A DNA stretch of 64,000 nucleotides from Nocardioides gilvus (lineage in GTDB: Bacteria; Actinomycetota; Actinomycetes; Propionibacteriales; Nocardioidaceae). Shown piece by piece: positions 7,616-16,600 of the stretch. The notes beneath the pieces are model-generated. The model saw only the letters and a list, made by a program, of their open reading frames with translations. It was not told where the DNA came from and did no database searches. The stretch lies in NCBI RefSeq assembly GCF_003194605.1, contig NZ_QHKY01000001.1, positions 992,001 through 1,056,000 of the forward strand. Direction: 5' to 3'. Position numbers and translations under genes: made by a program. The first letter of the stretch is position 1. The number at the start of each line of letters is the position of its first letter.

Positions 7616-8095
7616 CTAGGGCTCCGGGGTTGGGTCTGGACGGGTCGGGTGGGTGTGGGGGTGGCCGTGCTCGTGCGGCGCTGCCTCGACCGCAGCCGAG
7701 CAGTCGACGCACCGGCCGAAGATCGCCAGGTGACCCACGTCAGTGACGAAACCGTGAGCGGCCCGCATCTGTTCCAGGAAGGGCCCCGCCTGCGCCGGCT
7801 CGACGGAGGTGACCCGCTGGCACTGACGGCAGACCAGGTGGAAGTGCTCCGCCTCGCGGGCCGAGTGGTAGGTCGGCGCCCGGTCGCTCAGGTGCGTGTG
7901 GCGGACCAGACCGAGCTCTTCGAGGACCTCGAGATTGCGGTAGACCGTCGAGGTGTTGACCGCCCCCTCGAGGTGGTCGCGCACCTCGTCGGGGGTCGCG
8001 TGCCCGAGCGCCTCCACCGCCGCCAGCACCAGCTGGCGCTGCGGGGTCAGGCGGTAGCCGCTGCCGCGCAGGCGTGAGGCGAGCTCATCGGGCAC
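7616..8095 (-). CDS. Fur-family metal-dependent regulator (Zur-like)
   Basis: A 159-residue Fur-family repressor. The N-terminal winged helix includes RLTPQRQLVL and STVYRNLEVLEELGLV. The dimerisation domain has HFHLVCRQC and a second CVDC pair, the structural Zn(Cys)4 site. A His-rich tail (HEHGHPHTHP) could add metal binding. These features suit Zur or Fur; I lean to Zur from the general pattern in actinobacteria but cannot decide. The start is GTG with an AGGAG upstream. Targets cannot be read from this window. Confidence 0.85.
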   Translation of the reverse strand: MPDELASRLRGSGYRLTPQRQLVLAAVEALGHATPDEVRDHLEGAVNTSTVYRNLEVLEELGLVRHTHLSDRAPTYHSAREAEHFHLVCRQCQRVTSVEPAQAGPFLEQMRAAHGFVTDVGHLAIFGRCVDCSAAVEAAPHEHGHPHTHPTRPDPTPEP

Positions 8096-8155
8096 GTACG
8101 TCTCCTGGTCGCTGGGCTACTGGTTCGCACTGCGGGCGCGCGGGTGTGGCGGCGG

Positions 8156-8650
8156 TCAGACCCGCTTGAGCCGGGCCCAGAGGTGCGGCTGCAGGGCCTG
8201 GCCCATGGCGGCCATGTCGTAGGCGTACATCAACTCGCCGTTGACGTTGCCGTAGAGGCGCCTGCCGGCAGTGACTTCCTTGGCCGTCTCCGTGCGCATC
8301 ACGGCGTCGGTGGTCAGCTCCATCTTGCCGTCGGCGGCGGTGCCGTGCCAGAGCTCGCTGATGCCGTTGGCGTGGGTGAGCAGCATCTCGACCGTACCGG
8401 CCTCGGGGAAGCGCAGGAAGCCGGTCTCGATCGCGGCGTCGCGCACCCGGTTGCCCTCCTCGTCGGTGATCCACGAGCGCGCCATGTAGTGGAAGAACGG
8501 CCGGCCGTCGTGGGTGAAGATCAACTCCTGGCCGTACTCGAACTTCTCGATCGTCGGGTAGTCACCGTGACCGTTGCCGCGCCACGTGCCGAGGAGCCAG
8601 GCCAGGGGGCCGGCATTGGGGTGAAGATTGTCGGGGAGTTCGAACGCCAT
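8156..8650 (-). CDS. Nitrobindin-like heme-binding beta-barrel protein
   Basis: A 164-residue FABP-like protein when started at the ATG at 8650. The N-terminal GTWRGNGHGDYPTI is the nitrobindin signature, and a C-terminal PHLWARLKRV contains the likely axial heme histidine. Nitrobindins hold ferric heme and isomerise peroxynitrite to nitrate. The start is supported by a -10-like TAGAGT 7 nt before the ATG, implying a leaderless transcript. The upstream dsrE-like gene is divergent, and the two -10 elements overlap. Confidence 0.88.
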   Translation of the reverse strand: MAFELPDNLHPNAGPLAWLLGTWRGNGHGDYPTIEKFEYGQELIFTHDGRPFFHYMARSWITDEEGNRVRDAAIETGFLRFPEAGTVEMLLTHANGISELWHGTAADGKMELTTDAVMRTETAKEVTAGRRLYGNVNGELMYAYDMAAMGQALQPHLWARLKRV

Positions 8651-8657
8651 GGGCTCC

Positions 8658-8667
8658 ACTCTAGTGT
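8658..8667. promoter_or_regulatory. Overlapping divergent leaderless -10 elements
   Basis: On the minus strand TAGAGT (8663-8658) lies 7 nt before the nitrobindin ATG. On the plus strand TAGTGT (8662-8667) lies 6 nt before the dsrE-like ATG. The two hexamers share the TA at 8662-8663, so polymerases could not occupy both at once. Confidence 0.55.
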
Positions 8668-8673
8668 TGACCC

Positions 8674-9036
8674 ATGGCACGCCAACTCGTCGTCAAGGTC
8701 ACCTGCGGCACCGAAGACCCCGAACGCCTCAACCAGGCCTTCACCGTCGCCGCCGCAGCCGTCGCCTCCGGGGCCCAGGTCTCGCTGTGGCTGACCGGAG
8801 AAGCCGCGTGGTTGGGGCTCCCGGGCCCGGCCGAGGAGTTCGAACTGCCCCTGGCCACGCCACTGGCAGCCCTGCGCGACTCCGTCATCGCCGGCGGCAC
8901 CCTGACCGTCTGCTCGCAGTGCGCAGCGCGGCGCGAGATCGGCGAGGACGACCTGTTGGCCGGCGTACGGATAGCGGGCGCCGCCTCCTTCGCCGAGGAG
9001 ATCCTGGGCGAAGGCGTCCAGGCGATCGTCTACTGA
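8674..9036 (+). CDS. DsrE-family sulfur-relay-like protein
   Basis: A 120-residue small alpha/beta protein of the DsrE/DsrF/TusD type: [12 protein letters not shown] at the first strand and helix, then [19 protein letters not shown], and a VCSQCAARR motif with two cysteines near residue 81. Members carry persulfide sulfur or act as peroxiredoxin-like proteins. The function in actinobacteria with this context is not settled. No ribosome site precedes the ATG; TAGTGT 6 nt upstream suggests leaderless translation. Dtd follows 13 nt downstream. Confidence 0.8.
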   Translation: MARQLVVKVTCGTEDPERLNQAFTVAAAAVASGAQVSLWLTGEAAWLGLPGPAEEFELPLATPLAALRDSVIAGGTLTVCSQCAARREIGEDDLLAGVRIAGAASFAEEILGEGVQAIVY

Positions 9037-9049
9037 TGCGGGCAGCCTG

Positions 9050-9484
9050 ATGCGGGCCGTCGTCCAACGCGTCACCTCCGCCTGCGTGGTCGTCGCCGGT
9101 GACGTCGTCGGTGAGATCACCCCCGACGCCGGCCCGGGGTTGCTGGTCTACCTCGGCGTCACCCACGACGACGGGCCCGAGCAGGTCGCGTGGATGGCGC
9201 GCAAGATCTGGGACCTGCGGATCATGCGCGACGAACGCTCCGCCTCCGAGCTGGCTGCACCGATCCTCGTGGTCAGCCAGTTCACTCTCTACGGTGACGC
9301 GATCAAGGGGCGGCGACCCTCGTGGAGCGCCGCCGCGCCGGGGCCGGTGAGCGAGCCGACGTACGAGGGGTTCTGCGACGAGCTGCGCAGGCTCGGCGCC
9401 CACGTCGAGAGCGGGGTCTTCGGCGCCGACATGGCGGTGAGCAGCACGAACGACGGGCCGGTCACGCTCATCCTCGAACGCTGA
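9050..9484 (+). CDS. dtd: D-aminoacyl-tRNA deacylase
   Basis: A 144-residue protein with [13 protein letters not shown] at the start, the catalytic [17 protein letters not shown] block and STNDGPVTL near the C-terminus, all standard for Dtd. The enzyme hydrolyses D-aminoacyl-tRNAs and achiral glycyl mischarges. It lies 13 nt after the DsrE-like gene and may be cotranscribed with it. Confidence 0.95.
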   Translation: MRAVVQRVTSACVVVAGDVVGEITPDAGPGLLVYLGVTHDDGPEQVAWMARKIWDLRIMRDERSASELAAPILVVSQFTLYGDAIKGRRPSWSAAAPGPVSEPTYEGFCDELRRLGAHVESGVFGADMAVSSTNDGPVTLILER

Positions 9485-9516
9485 ACCGTGCGCCCTCCCC
9501 CGCCACCCGCCGCGGC

Positions 9517-9570
9517 TTCTCCACACCGGTGCGCCGGAGCGCCTTCTCCACACCCGTTCGCCGGAGCGCC
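9517..9570. repeat. Two tandem 27-bp repeats
   Basis: Unit 9517-9543 is repeated at 9544-9570 with few changes, and a third TTCT begin follows. The units fill the space between dtd and ppk1. No function is evident; replication slippage is a simple origin. Confidence 0.7.
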
Positions 9571-9606
9571 TTCTGCTGTTCACCCTGCGGTGCCAGACTG
9601 ACAGGC

Positions 9607-11781
9607 ATGACGCTCACTTCGCCGCGTGACGGTGTCGCCCCCGACGAAGGCCCCGCTGACAGCACCTCGCGCGAGCACCCCCACGACACCTTCGACGTCG
9701 ACCCTCCGTACGTGCCCGATGCCGAGGCACTCGCGGCCGTGGCGGCCTTCACCGACCGTTTCGGGGACCGCGAGCTCAGCTGGCTCCGCTTCAACCAACG
9801 CGTCCTGGAGCTGGCCGAGGACACGAGCCTCCCGCTGCTGGAGCGGGCCCGCTTCCTGGCGATCTTCACCAGCAACCTCGACGAGTTCTTCATGGTCCGG
9901 GTCGCCGGTCTCAAGCGACGCATCGCTGCCGGGGTGGCCGTGCGAGCCGCCTCCGGGATGCTGCCGCGTGAGGTACTCGCAGCCATCCACACCGAGGCCG
10001 GGGAGTTGATGCGCCGTCAGGTGCGGGTCTTCGCCGACGACCTGATCCCGGCGCTGCGAGCCGAGGGCATCGAGCTGTGCCGGTGGGAGGAGCTCGACCG
10101 CGAGGAGCAGAAGTACTGCAAGAAGTTCTTCAAGGAGCGGATCTTCCCGGTCCTGACGCCCCTGGCCGTCGACCCGGCCCACCCCTTCCCCTACATCTCC
10201 GGGCTCTCGCTCAACCTCGCCGTGATCGTGCGCCACCCCAAGACCGGCAAGGAGCACTTCGCCCGGGTCAAGGTGCCGCAGACCTTCAACCGGTTCGTGC
10301 CGGTCGGCAACCAGCGCTTCGTGCCGCTCGAGGACGTCATCGCCGAGCACCTCAAGCGACTCTTCCCCGGCATGGAGATCGTCTCCACCCACACCTTCCG
10401 GGTCACCCGCAACGAGGACCTCGAGGTCGAGGAGGACGACGCCGAGAACCTCCTCATGGCACTGGAGAAGGAGCTGTTGCGGCGCCGCTTCGGGCCGCCG
10501 GTACGCCTCGAGGTCGAGGCCACCATGGACGAACGCATGCTCGAGCTCCTGGTCTCCGAGATCGACGTCTCCCCCGCGGAGGTCTTCCACCTGGCCGGGC
10601 CGCTGGACCTGCGCGGTCTGCACGGGATCGCCGACCTGCCCCGCGACGACCTCAGTTACCCGACGTTCGTGCCGTCGACCCATCCCCTGCTCGCCGAGGT
10701 GGAGTCGTCCTCCCCGGTCGACGTCTTCGAGGCGCTGCGCCGTCACGGCAACGTCCTCCTGCACCATCCGTACGACTCGTTCGCCACGTCGGTGCAGCGC
10801 TTCATCGAGCAGGCGGCGGCCGACCCGCACGTGCTCGCGATCAAGCAGACCCTCTACCGGACCTCCGGCGACTCTCCGGTGATCGACGCCCTGATCGACG
10901 CCGCAGAGTCCGGCAAGCAGGTGCTGGTCATCGTGGAGATCAAGGCCCGCTTCGACGAGCAGGCCAACATCCGTTGGGCCCGCAAGCTCGAGCAGGCCGG
11001 GTGCCACGTGGTCTACGGCGTCGTCGGGCTCAAGACCCACTGCAAGCTGTCGATGGTGGTGCGCGAGGAGCCGGAGGGCATCCGCCGCTACACCCACATC
11101 GGCACGGGCAACTACAACCCGAAGACCGCGCGACTCTACGAGGACCTCGGCCTGCTGACCGCCGACGAGGCGATCGGTGAGGACGTCGCCCACCTCTTCA
11201 ACAATCTCTCCGGCATCTCCCGCAACGCCCACTACGACCACCTGCTCGTCGCGCCCGAGACCGTGCGTTCCGGGATCGTCTCGGCCATCCACGAGGAGAT
11301 CGCGCACCACGTCGCGGGACGCCCCGCGCGGATCCGTCTCAAGGCCAACTCCGTGGTCGACGAGGGCGTCATCGACGCGCTCTACCTCGCCTCGCAGGCG
11401 GGGGTGCCGGTGCAGCTTCTCGTACGCGGCATCTGCGGCCTGCGTCCCGGGATCCCGGGGCTCTCGGAGACCATCGAGGTGCGCTCGGTGCTGGGGCGCT
11501 TCCTCGAACACAGTCGGATCTACTCCTTCGCCGGCGGCGGGGAGCCGACCGTCTGGATCGGATCAGCCGACGTGATGCACCGCAACCTGGACCGCCGCGT
11601 CGAGGTGCTCGTACGGCTGCCGCAGGAGTCGATCCGCGAGCGGGTCGAGTCGATGCTGGACCTGGCCTTCGACCCCGGCACGACCGCGTGGGACCTCGGC
11701 CCCGACGGCACCTGGACCCTGCACCAGGGTGAGGTGCATCTCCACGACGCGCTCATCGAGCGTCAGCGACGCCGCCGCTGA
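9607..11781 (+). CDS. ppk1: Polyphosphate kinase 1
   Basis: A 724-residue enzyme from the ATG at 9607. An open frame continues upstream, but that part translates the tandem repeat and is not conserved-looking. PPK1 makes polyphosphate from ATP through a phosphohistidine: His478 in [10 protein letters not shown] is the expected phosphorylated residue and His658 in VMHRNLDRR the second catalytic histidine. The order N domain, head, C1 and C2 is intact ([25 protein letters not shown]). It is followed by a PhoU-like gene and a Pit transporter, forming a phosphate uptake and storage cluster. CAGACT 7 nt before the ATG is a possible leaderless -10. Confidence 0.96.
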   Translation: MTLTSPRDGVAPDEGPADSTSREHPHDTFDVDPPYVPDAEALAAVAAFTDRFGDRELSWLRFNQRVLELAEDTSLPLLERARFLAIFTSNLDEFFMVRVAGLKRRIAAGVAVRAASGMLPREVLAAIHTEAGELMRRQVRVFADDLIPALRAEGIELCRWEELDREEQKYCKKFFKERIFPVLTPLAVDPAHPFPYISGLSLNLAVIVRHPKTGKEHFARVKVPQTFNRFVPVGNQRFVPLEDVIAEHLKRLFPGMEIVSTHTFRVTRNEDLEVEEDDAENLLMALEKELLRRRFGPPVRLEVEATMDERMLELLVSEIDVSPAEVFHLAGPLDLRGLHGIADLPRDDLSYPTFVPSTHPLLAEVESSSPVDVFEALRRHGNVLLHHPYDSFATSVQRFIEQAAADPHVLAIKQTLYRTSGDSPVIDALIDAAESGKQVLVIVEIKARFDEQANIRWARKLEQAGCHVVYGVVGLKTHCKLSMVVREEPEGIRRYTHIGTGNYNPKTARLYEDLGLLTADEAIGEDVAHLFNNLSGISRNAHYDHLLVAPETVRSGIVSAIHEEIAHHVAGRPARIRLKANSVVDEGVIDALYLASQAGVPVQLLVRGICGLRPGIPGLSETIEVRSVLGRFLEHSRIYSFAGGGEPTVWIGSADVMHRNLDRRVEVLVRLPQESIRERVESMLDLAFDPGTTAWDLGPDGTWTLHQGEVHLHDALIERQRRRR

Positions 11782-11869
11782 AACGCCCACGGGTGCCCTG
11801 AGTTGCGCCGAGCGCGACAGATGCCCTTAGCATGGCTGGCGTTCTCGTCCTCCTCACCAGGAGTTTCCT

Positions 11870-12487
11870 GTGGGTTTGAAATTCCGTCCTGTCGACGCGT
11901 CATTCTTCGACCTCTTCCATGAGTCAGCCGGTCACATCGTCAGGGGGGCGGGCCTGCTGGCCCAGATGCTCGCTGACGGCGCCGACCGTGAAGCGGTGGC
12001 CAAGCTGATGCGTGAGGCCGAGCACGACTGCGACGACACCACGCACCGCATCATCAAGCAGGTCAACTCGACCTTCGTGACCCCCTTCGACCGCGAGGAC
12101 ATCTACGACCTCGCGTCGGGCCTCGACGACATCATGGACATGATGGACGAAGCGGTCGACATGATCCTGCTGTACGAGCCCTCGGTGCTGCCGAGCGAGC
12201 TCTCCAACCAGGTCGAGGTCATCCAGCGTTGTGCCGAGCTGACCCACGAGGCGATGCCGCGGCTGAAGTCGATGCGTGACCTCGAGGAGTACTGGATCGA
12301 GATCAACCGCCTCGAGAACACCGGCGACAAGAGCTACCGCCGCATCCTGGCGAGCCTCTTCTCCGGCAAGTACGAGCCGATGGACGTCCTGAAGCTCAAG
12401 GACATCGTGAGCTCGCTCGAGGGTGCCATCGACGCCTTCGAGAAGATCGCGAACACCGTGGAGCAGATCGCGGTCAAGGAGTCCTGA
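11870..12487 (+). CDS. DUF47 PhoU-like phosphate transport regulator
   Basis: A 205-residue all-helical protein with an Asp/Glu-rich helical bundle (LMREAEHDCDDTTHRI, DREDIYDLASGLDDIMD), the metal-binding pattern of the PhoU-like DUF47 family. Such proteins pair with Pit transporters and probably regulate phosphate flux. The GTG start has AGGAG at 6 nt. The pit gene begins 4 nt after its stop, so the two are translationally coupled, supporting a joint role. Confidence 0.92.
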   Translation: MGLKFRPVDASFFDLFHESAGHIVRGAGLLAQMLADGADREAVAKLMREAEHDCDDTTHRIIKQVNSTFVTPFDREDIYDLASGLDDIMDMMDEAVDMILLYEPSVLPSELSNQVEVIQRCAELTHEAMPRLKSMRDLEEYWIEINRLENTGDKSYRRILASLFSGKYEPMDVLKLKDIVSSLEGAIDAFEKIANTVEQIAVKES

Positions 12488-12491
12488 CCTG

Positions 12492-13487
12492 ATGGTACTC
12501 GCGATCATCATCGCGGTCGTCGTAGTCGCCCTGATCTTCGACTACACCAACGGCTTCCACGACGCCGCCAACGCCATCGCCACCTCGGTGTCGACGCGAG
12601 CTCTGACCCCTCGGGTCGCGCTCGGTATGGCCGCAGTCATGAACTTCGTCGGAGCGTTCCTGGGCCAGAAGGTCGCCCAGACCGTCTCCGACACGATCGA
12701 TCCGGGCACCGGCGCCCACGCCCTCACCATCGTGATGGCGGGCCTGCTGGGAGCGATCGCCTGGAACATGATCACCTGGTACTACGGCCTCCCGTCGTCG
12801 TCCTCGCACGCCCTCATCGGCGGCCTGGTCGGAGCGGCGCTGGCAGCCAGCGTCTATGTCAGCTGGGACACGGTCCGCAACAAGGTCGTCCTGCCGATGC
12901 TGATCTCGCCGCTGGTGGCGTTCTCGCTCGGTTTCCTCCTGATGCTCGCCATCATGTGGGCCTTCCGCCGGGCCAACCCGTCGAAGGCGAACCGCGGCTT
13001 CAAGATCGCCCAGACCGTCTCGGCCGCCGCCATGGCGCTCGGTCACGGTCTCCAGGACGCGCAGAAGACGATGGGTGTCATCTTCCTGGCGCTGCTCGCC
13101 GGCGAGTTCGTCACCCCCGCCGACGACCTGCCGCTGTGGGTCATCTTCTCGGCCGCCGCCGCGATCTCGCTCGGCACCTGGTCGGGCGGATGGCGGATCA
13201 TGCGGACGCTCGGTCGCCGCATCATCCACCTCGACCCCCCGCGTGGCTTCGCCGCCGAGGCCGTCGCCGCGTCGGTGCTCTACACCACCGCGTACGTCTG
13301 GCAGGCGCCGATCTCCACGACGCACACCATCACCTCCGCCGTCATGGGTGTGGGTGCGACCAAGCGCCTCTCCGCGGTGCGGTGGGGTGTCGCCAAGTCG
13401 ATCCTCTGGGCCTGGGTGCTCACCTTCCCGATGGCCGCCCTGGTCGCGGCACTGTCCTACTGGACCTTGGCGCCGTTCCTGCCCTGA
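12492..13487 (+). CDS. pit: Low-affinity inorganic phosphate transporter (Pit family)
   Basis: A 331-residue membrane protein with about ten helices. The duplicated Pit signature is present: DYTNGFHDAANAIATS near the N-terminus and GHGLQDAQKTMGV in the second half, plus GLPSSSSHALIGG and APISTTHTITSAV. Pit carriers import metal-phosphate with protons. The ATG lies 4 nt after the DUF47 gene. Together with ppk1 it suggests uptake coupled to polyphosphate storage. Confidence 0.95.
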   Translation: MVLAIIIAVVVVALIFDYTNGFHDAANAIATSVSTRALTPRVALGMAAVMNFVGAFLGQKVAQTVSDTIDPGTGAHALTIVMAGLLGAIAWNMITWYYGLPSSSSHALIGGLVGAALAASVYVSWDTVRNKVVLPMLISPLVAFSLGFLLMLAIMWAFRRANPSKANRGFKIAQTVSAAAMALGHGLQDAQKTMGVIFLALLAGEFVTPADDLPLWVIFSAAAAISLGTWSGGWRIMRTLGRRIIHLDPPRGFAAEAVAASVLYTTAYVWQAPISTTHTITSAVMGVGATKRLSAVRWGVAKSILWAWVLTFPMAALVAALSYWTLAPFLP

Positions 13488-13518
13488 TCGGTTGAGCAGC
13501 ATGGCCCGTTCGGGCCAC

Positions 13519-13556
13519 TCATCCCCCGTTTCCGGGTCACTCCGGGCGGGGGATGA
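13519..13556 (+). terminator. Inverted repeat after pit
   Basis: TCATCCCCCG and CGGGGGATGA form a 10-bp stem with an 18-nt loop, preceded by a small GGCCCG/CGGGCC hairpin. It probably ends the ppk1-DUF47-pit unit. Confidence 0.55.
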
Positions 13557-13602
13557 CTAGCGTCTGGCCCTGTCTGCATTTCACTTTCAGGGGGCCCTGT
13601 CC

Positions 13603-16600
13603 ATGTCCACGTCCAGCACCGCGCCACGCGCTGCACGCTCACGTGCGGCGGCGTTCCCGTCGGCCCGGACCTGGGCTCGCGGAGCCCTGGCCGTCGCGGT
13701 GACTTCGGCTGCCTTCCAGGCGCTGCCGGCCGTCGCAGCCCCCGCCCCGCCAGTGATCATCGGGCCGTCAGGCACCGTGACCGGACAGCCGCTCTTGGCC
13801 TGGGAGGCCTCAATCGGTGCGACCGGTTACGAGGTCCAGGTCGACGACAACTCCAACTTCACCTCACCCGAGTGGAAGCCTGCGGTGACGACGAACACCG
13901 TCTCCGTGCCGTTGGAACCGTTGGCTCGGGGCACCTACACGGTGCGAGTGCGCGCCCGGGACTCCCGCGCGGCCTGGAGCGACTGGAGCGAGAGCTCCTT
14001 CACCATGGACGAGACGGACGGACCGGAACTCGTCTCACCCGACCACCGAGCCGAGCTCGCCCAGCCGAATGACACGCCCCTGCTCGTCTGGAAGCCCACG
14101 ACGGGCGCGCAGAGCTACGTCGTTGAGCTCGACACCGAGCCGGACTTCATCGACCCGACCTCGTACACGACGAAGTCCGCCTCCTTGGCTGTCCCGGCCA
14201 ACCAGAGCCCCGGCGAGGAGTACCACTGGCGGGTCCGGGCGACGCTGGCGAGCGGCGTCTTCACCGCCTTCTCCGACACCCGGACCTATCAGGTCTTCGC
14301 CCTGCCGGCCCCTGAGGTCGTCGCTCCCCGCAATGGCGACGACATCACCGACGTGGTGCTCGAGTGGAAGCCGGTGCCCGGCGCGAAGCACTACAACCTC
14401 GAGGTCGACGACGACCATGCGTTCTCCAGTCCCGTCACCGGGGTGCCCGACAAGATCCTCGGCATCCGATACTCACCTACGACGACATTCGGCAACGGCC
14501 AGTACTACTGGCGCGTGCGCGCCGTCGACGCCGACGGCAACGAGTCCCCCTGGGTGAAGTTGGCCGACGGAGACCACCACGAGTTCGAGCGGGTCTGGCG
14601 CGATACCCCCACCCTGGTCCACCCCTCCGACCCGGCAGTCGCAGAGAACCCCGGGACCGAACGGGCCGTGCAGACGGTCGGCGACGACCTCCACTACGAG
14701 TGGACACCGGTGCGGAACGCGTCGCACTACGAGGTGTGGGTCAGCACCGACCCCCACTTCACCACCCCCTCCGCCAACACCAGACAGTGCCTGGTCATGG
14801 GGACCACCTACACGCCCGGTGAGCTCAAGGATCCGTGCATGCCCTCGACCGAGGGCACCGTCCACTACTGGAAGGTCCGAGCGTTCGACAAGCCGTACGG
14901 GCGTACAGGCGTGGAGGGGATCTTCTCCGAGCCGCAGGCCTTCATCTACAACGACAAGAGCGCGTTCACCCTCCTCACGCCCGCCGCGGGCGCAACCGTG
15001 GATGTCCCCACCGTCTCCTGGGAGCCGGTCGACAGCACCGAGAAGTACGTCCTCGAATTCTTCGACGCGACCAACAAGATGGTGCTCAGTGCCACCACCC
15101 TCTCCACGTCGTACACCCCTTCCGCGTTCGACCTGGACAAGAGCAGCGCCTACCGGGTGCGGATCAACGCCGTCGACATCTCGGGCAACACCACGGCCAT
15201 CGCCTCCCGGAGCTTCGGGGTCACGCGCCCTGATGTCGACGAGTCAGCCGACGCGCTGATGCCGGTGAAGAAGGCGCCGACCTACGACGCTCCGTCGTTC
15301 TCCTGGTCCCCCCTGGCTGACGAGAATCCCGGCGACAAGAGGATCGGCACCGACCACTACCGGGTGCACCTCCGCGACACCGCGACGCCCGTCTGGTTCC
15401 ACGAGGACCACGCGCCCCTTCTCTCCACCAAGTGGGAGTTCCCCGCCGCCACGGACGTCTCCGCCGCTCTCCTGAGCGACGGGACCTACGAGTGGTACGT
15501 CACCGCCCACGACAAGTCGGGCGCGACGTTGCACACCGGACCGACCGCCACCGCCAAGGTGCTCGCGCTCCCGGCCGTCAGCGGTCACCGCCTCGCCCTG
15601 TCGGGCGCCGGGCTCGACGCCGACGACGCCTGCACGAAGTCGCTCGTCACCGGCCCCACGAACTGGTGCGACAGCGTCCCCACCACCCCCGTCCTGGACT
15701 GGACAGGGGTCCCGTACGCCTCGTTCTACCGCGTGCACGTCTCGCGGGACAACGATTTCACCAGCGGTGTCCTCGACGGCCCGGCGAGCACGGTCAACAC
15801 TCGATGGACTCCCCGGGCCGGTCACGCCGCGGCTGCCTTGCCCGACAGCCAGGCCAACACGGCCTACCACTGGGTCATCCAGCCCTGCAAGACCACCACC
15901 CAGTGCGGACCTGACCCGCGTTCCATGGTCAAGCCCGCCCAGCACGCCTTCCGGAAGACCTCCCCGCGGGTGGAACTGATCACCCCTGCCGTCCAGGCAG
16001 ACGTCGACAGCACCGCGGTGAGGTTCGACTGGAAGGACTACCTGGCGACCAACCGCGCCACCACGTACCACGAGACCCGCGAGACCAGCACGCAGTCGGC
16101 GATGTCCTACGAGCTCCAGGTGGCCACTGACTCGACCTTCAGCACGGTGCTCGAGACTGCGACCGTCGACCAGACGACCTACACCTCGGCCGGCAAGATG
16201 TATCCCGAAGGTCCCCTCCACTGGCGGGTCCGTGCCATTGACGGTCATGGCAACAAACTGGGGTGGTCCGAGACCCGGACCTTCACCAAGTCGAGTCCCG
16301 CGCCGGAGCTGCTCGCTCCCTCGGCGGGCGAATCGGTGAGCCTTCACGTCGCCTTCTCCTGGAAGCCGCAGCCCTTCGCCAGTGCGTACGAGATCCAGAT
16401 CGCGGCCAACGAGGACACCAGTTTCTCCACGGCCAACCTCGTGACCACCACGAAGAGCACCAAGCGGGCCTCCTGGACCACCGGCATCGGGTCCTCCCCG
16501 CTCCTGCCCTCAGCGACCCCGTACGTGTGGCGGGTGCGCCGCGTCGACGCTGGCGGCAACCGCGGCAGGTGGACCGAGCCCGAGCGCTTCAAGGTCGTCT

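Noticed and set aside
9580..11511. Minus-strand 643-residue open frame
   Set aside because: Antisense to ppk1, which is full length and motif-complete.
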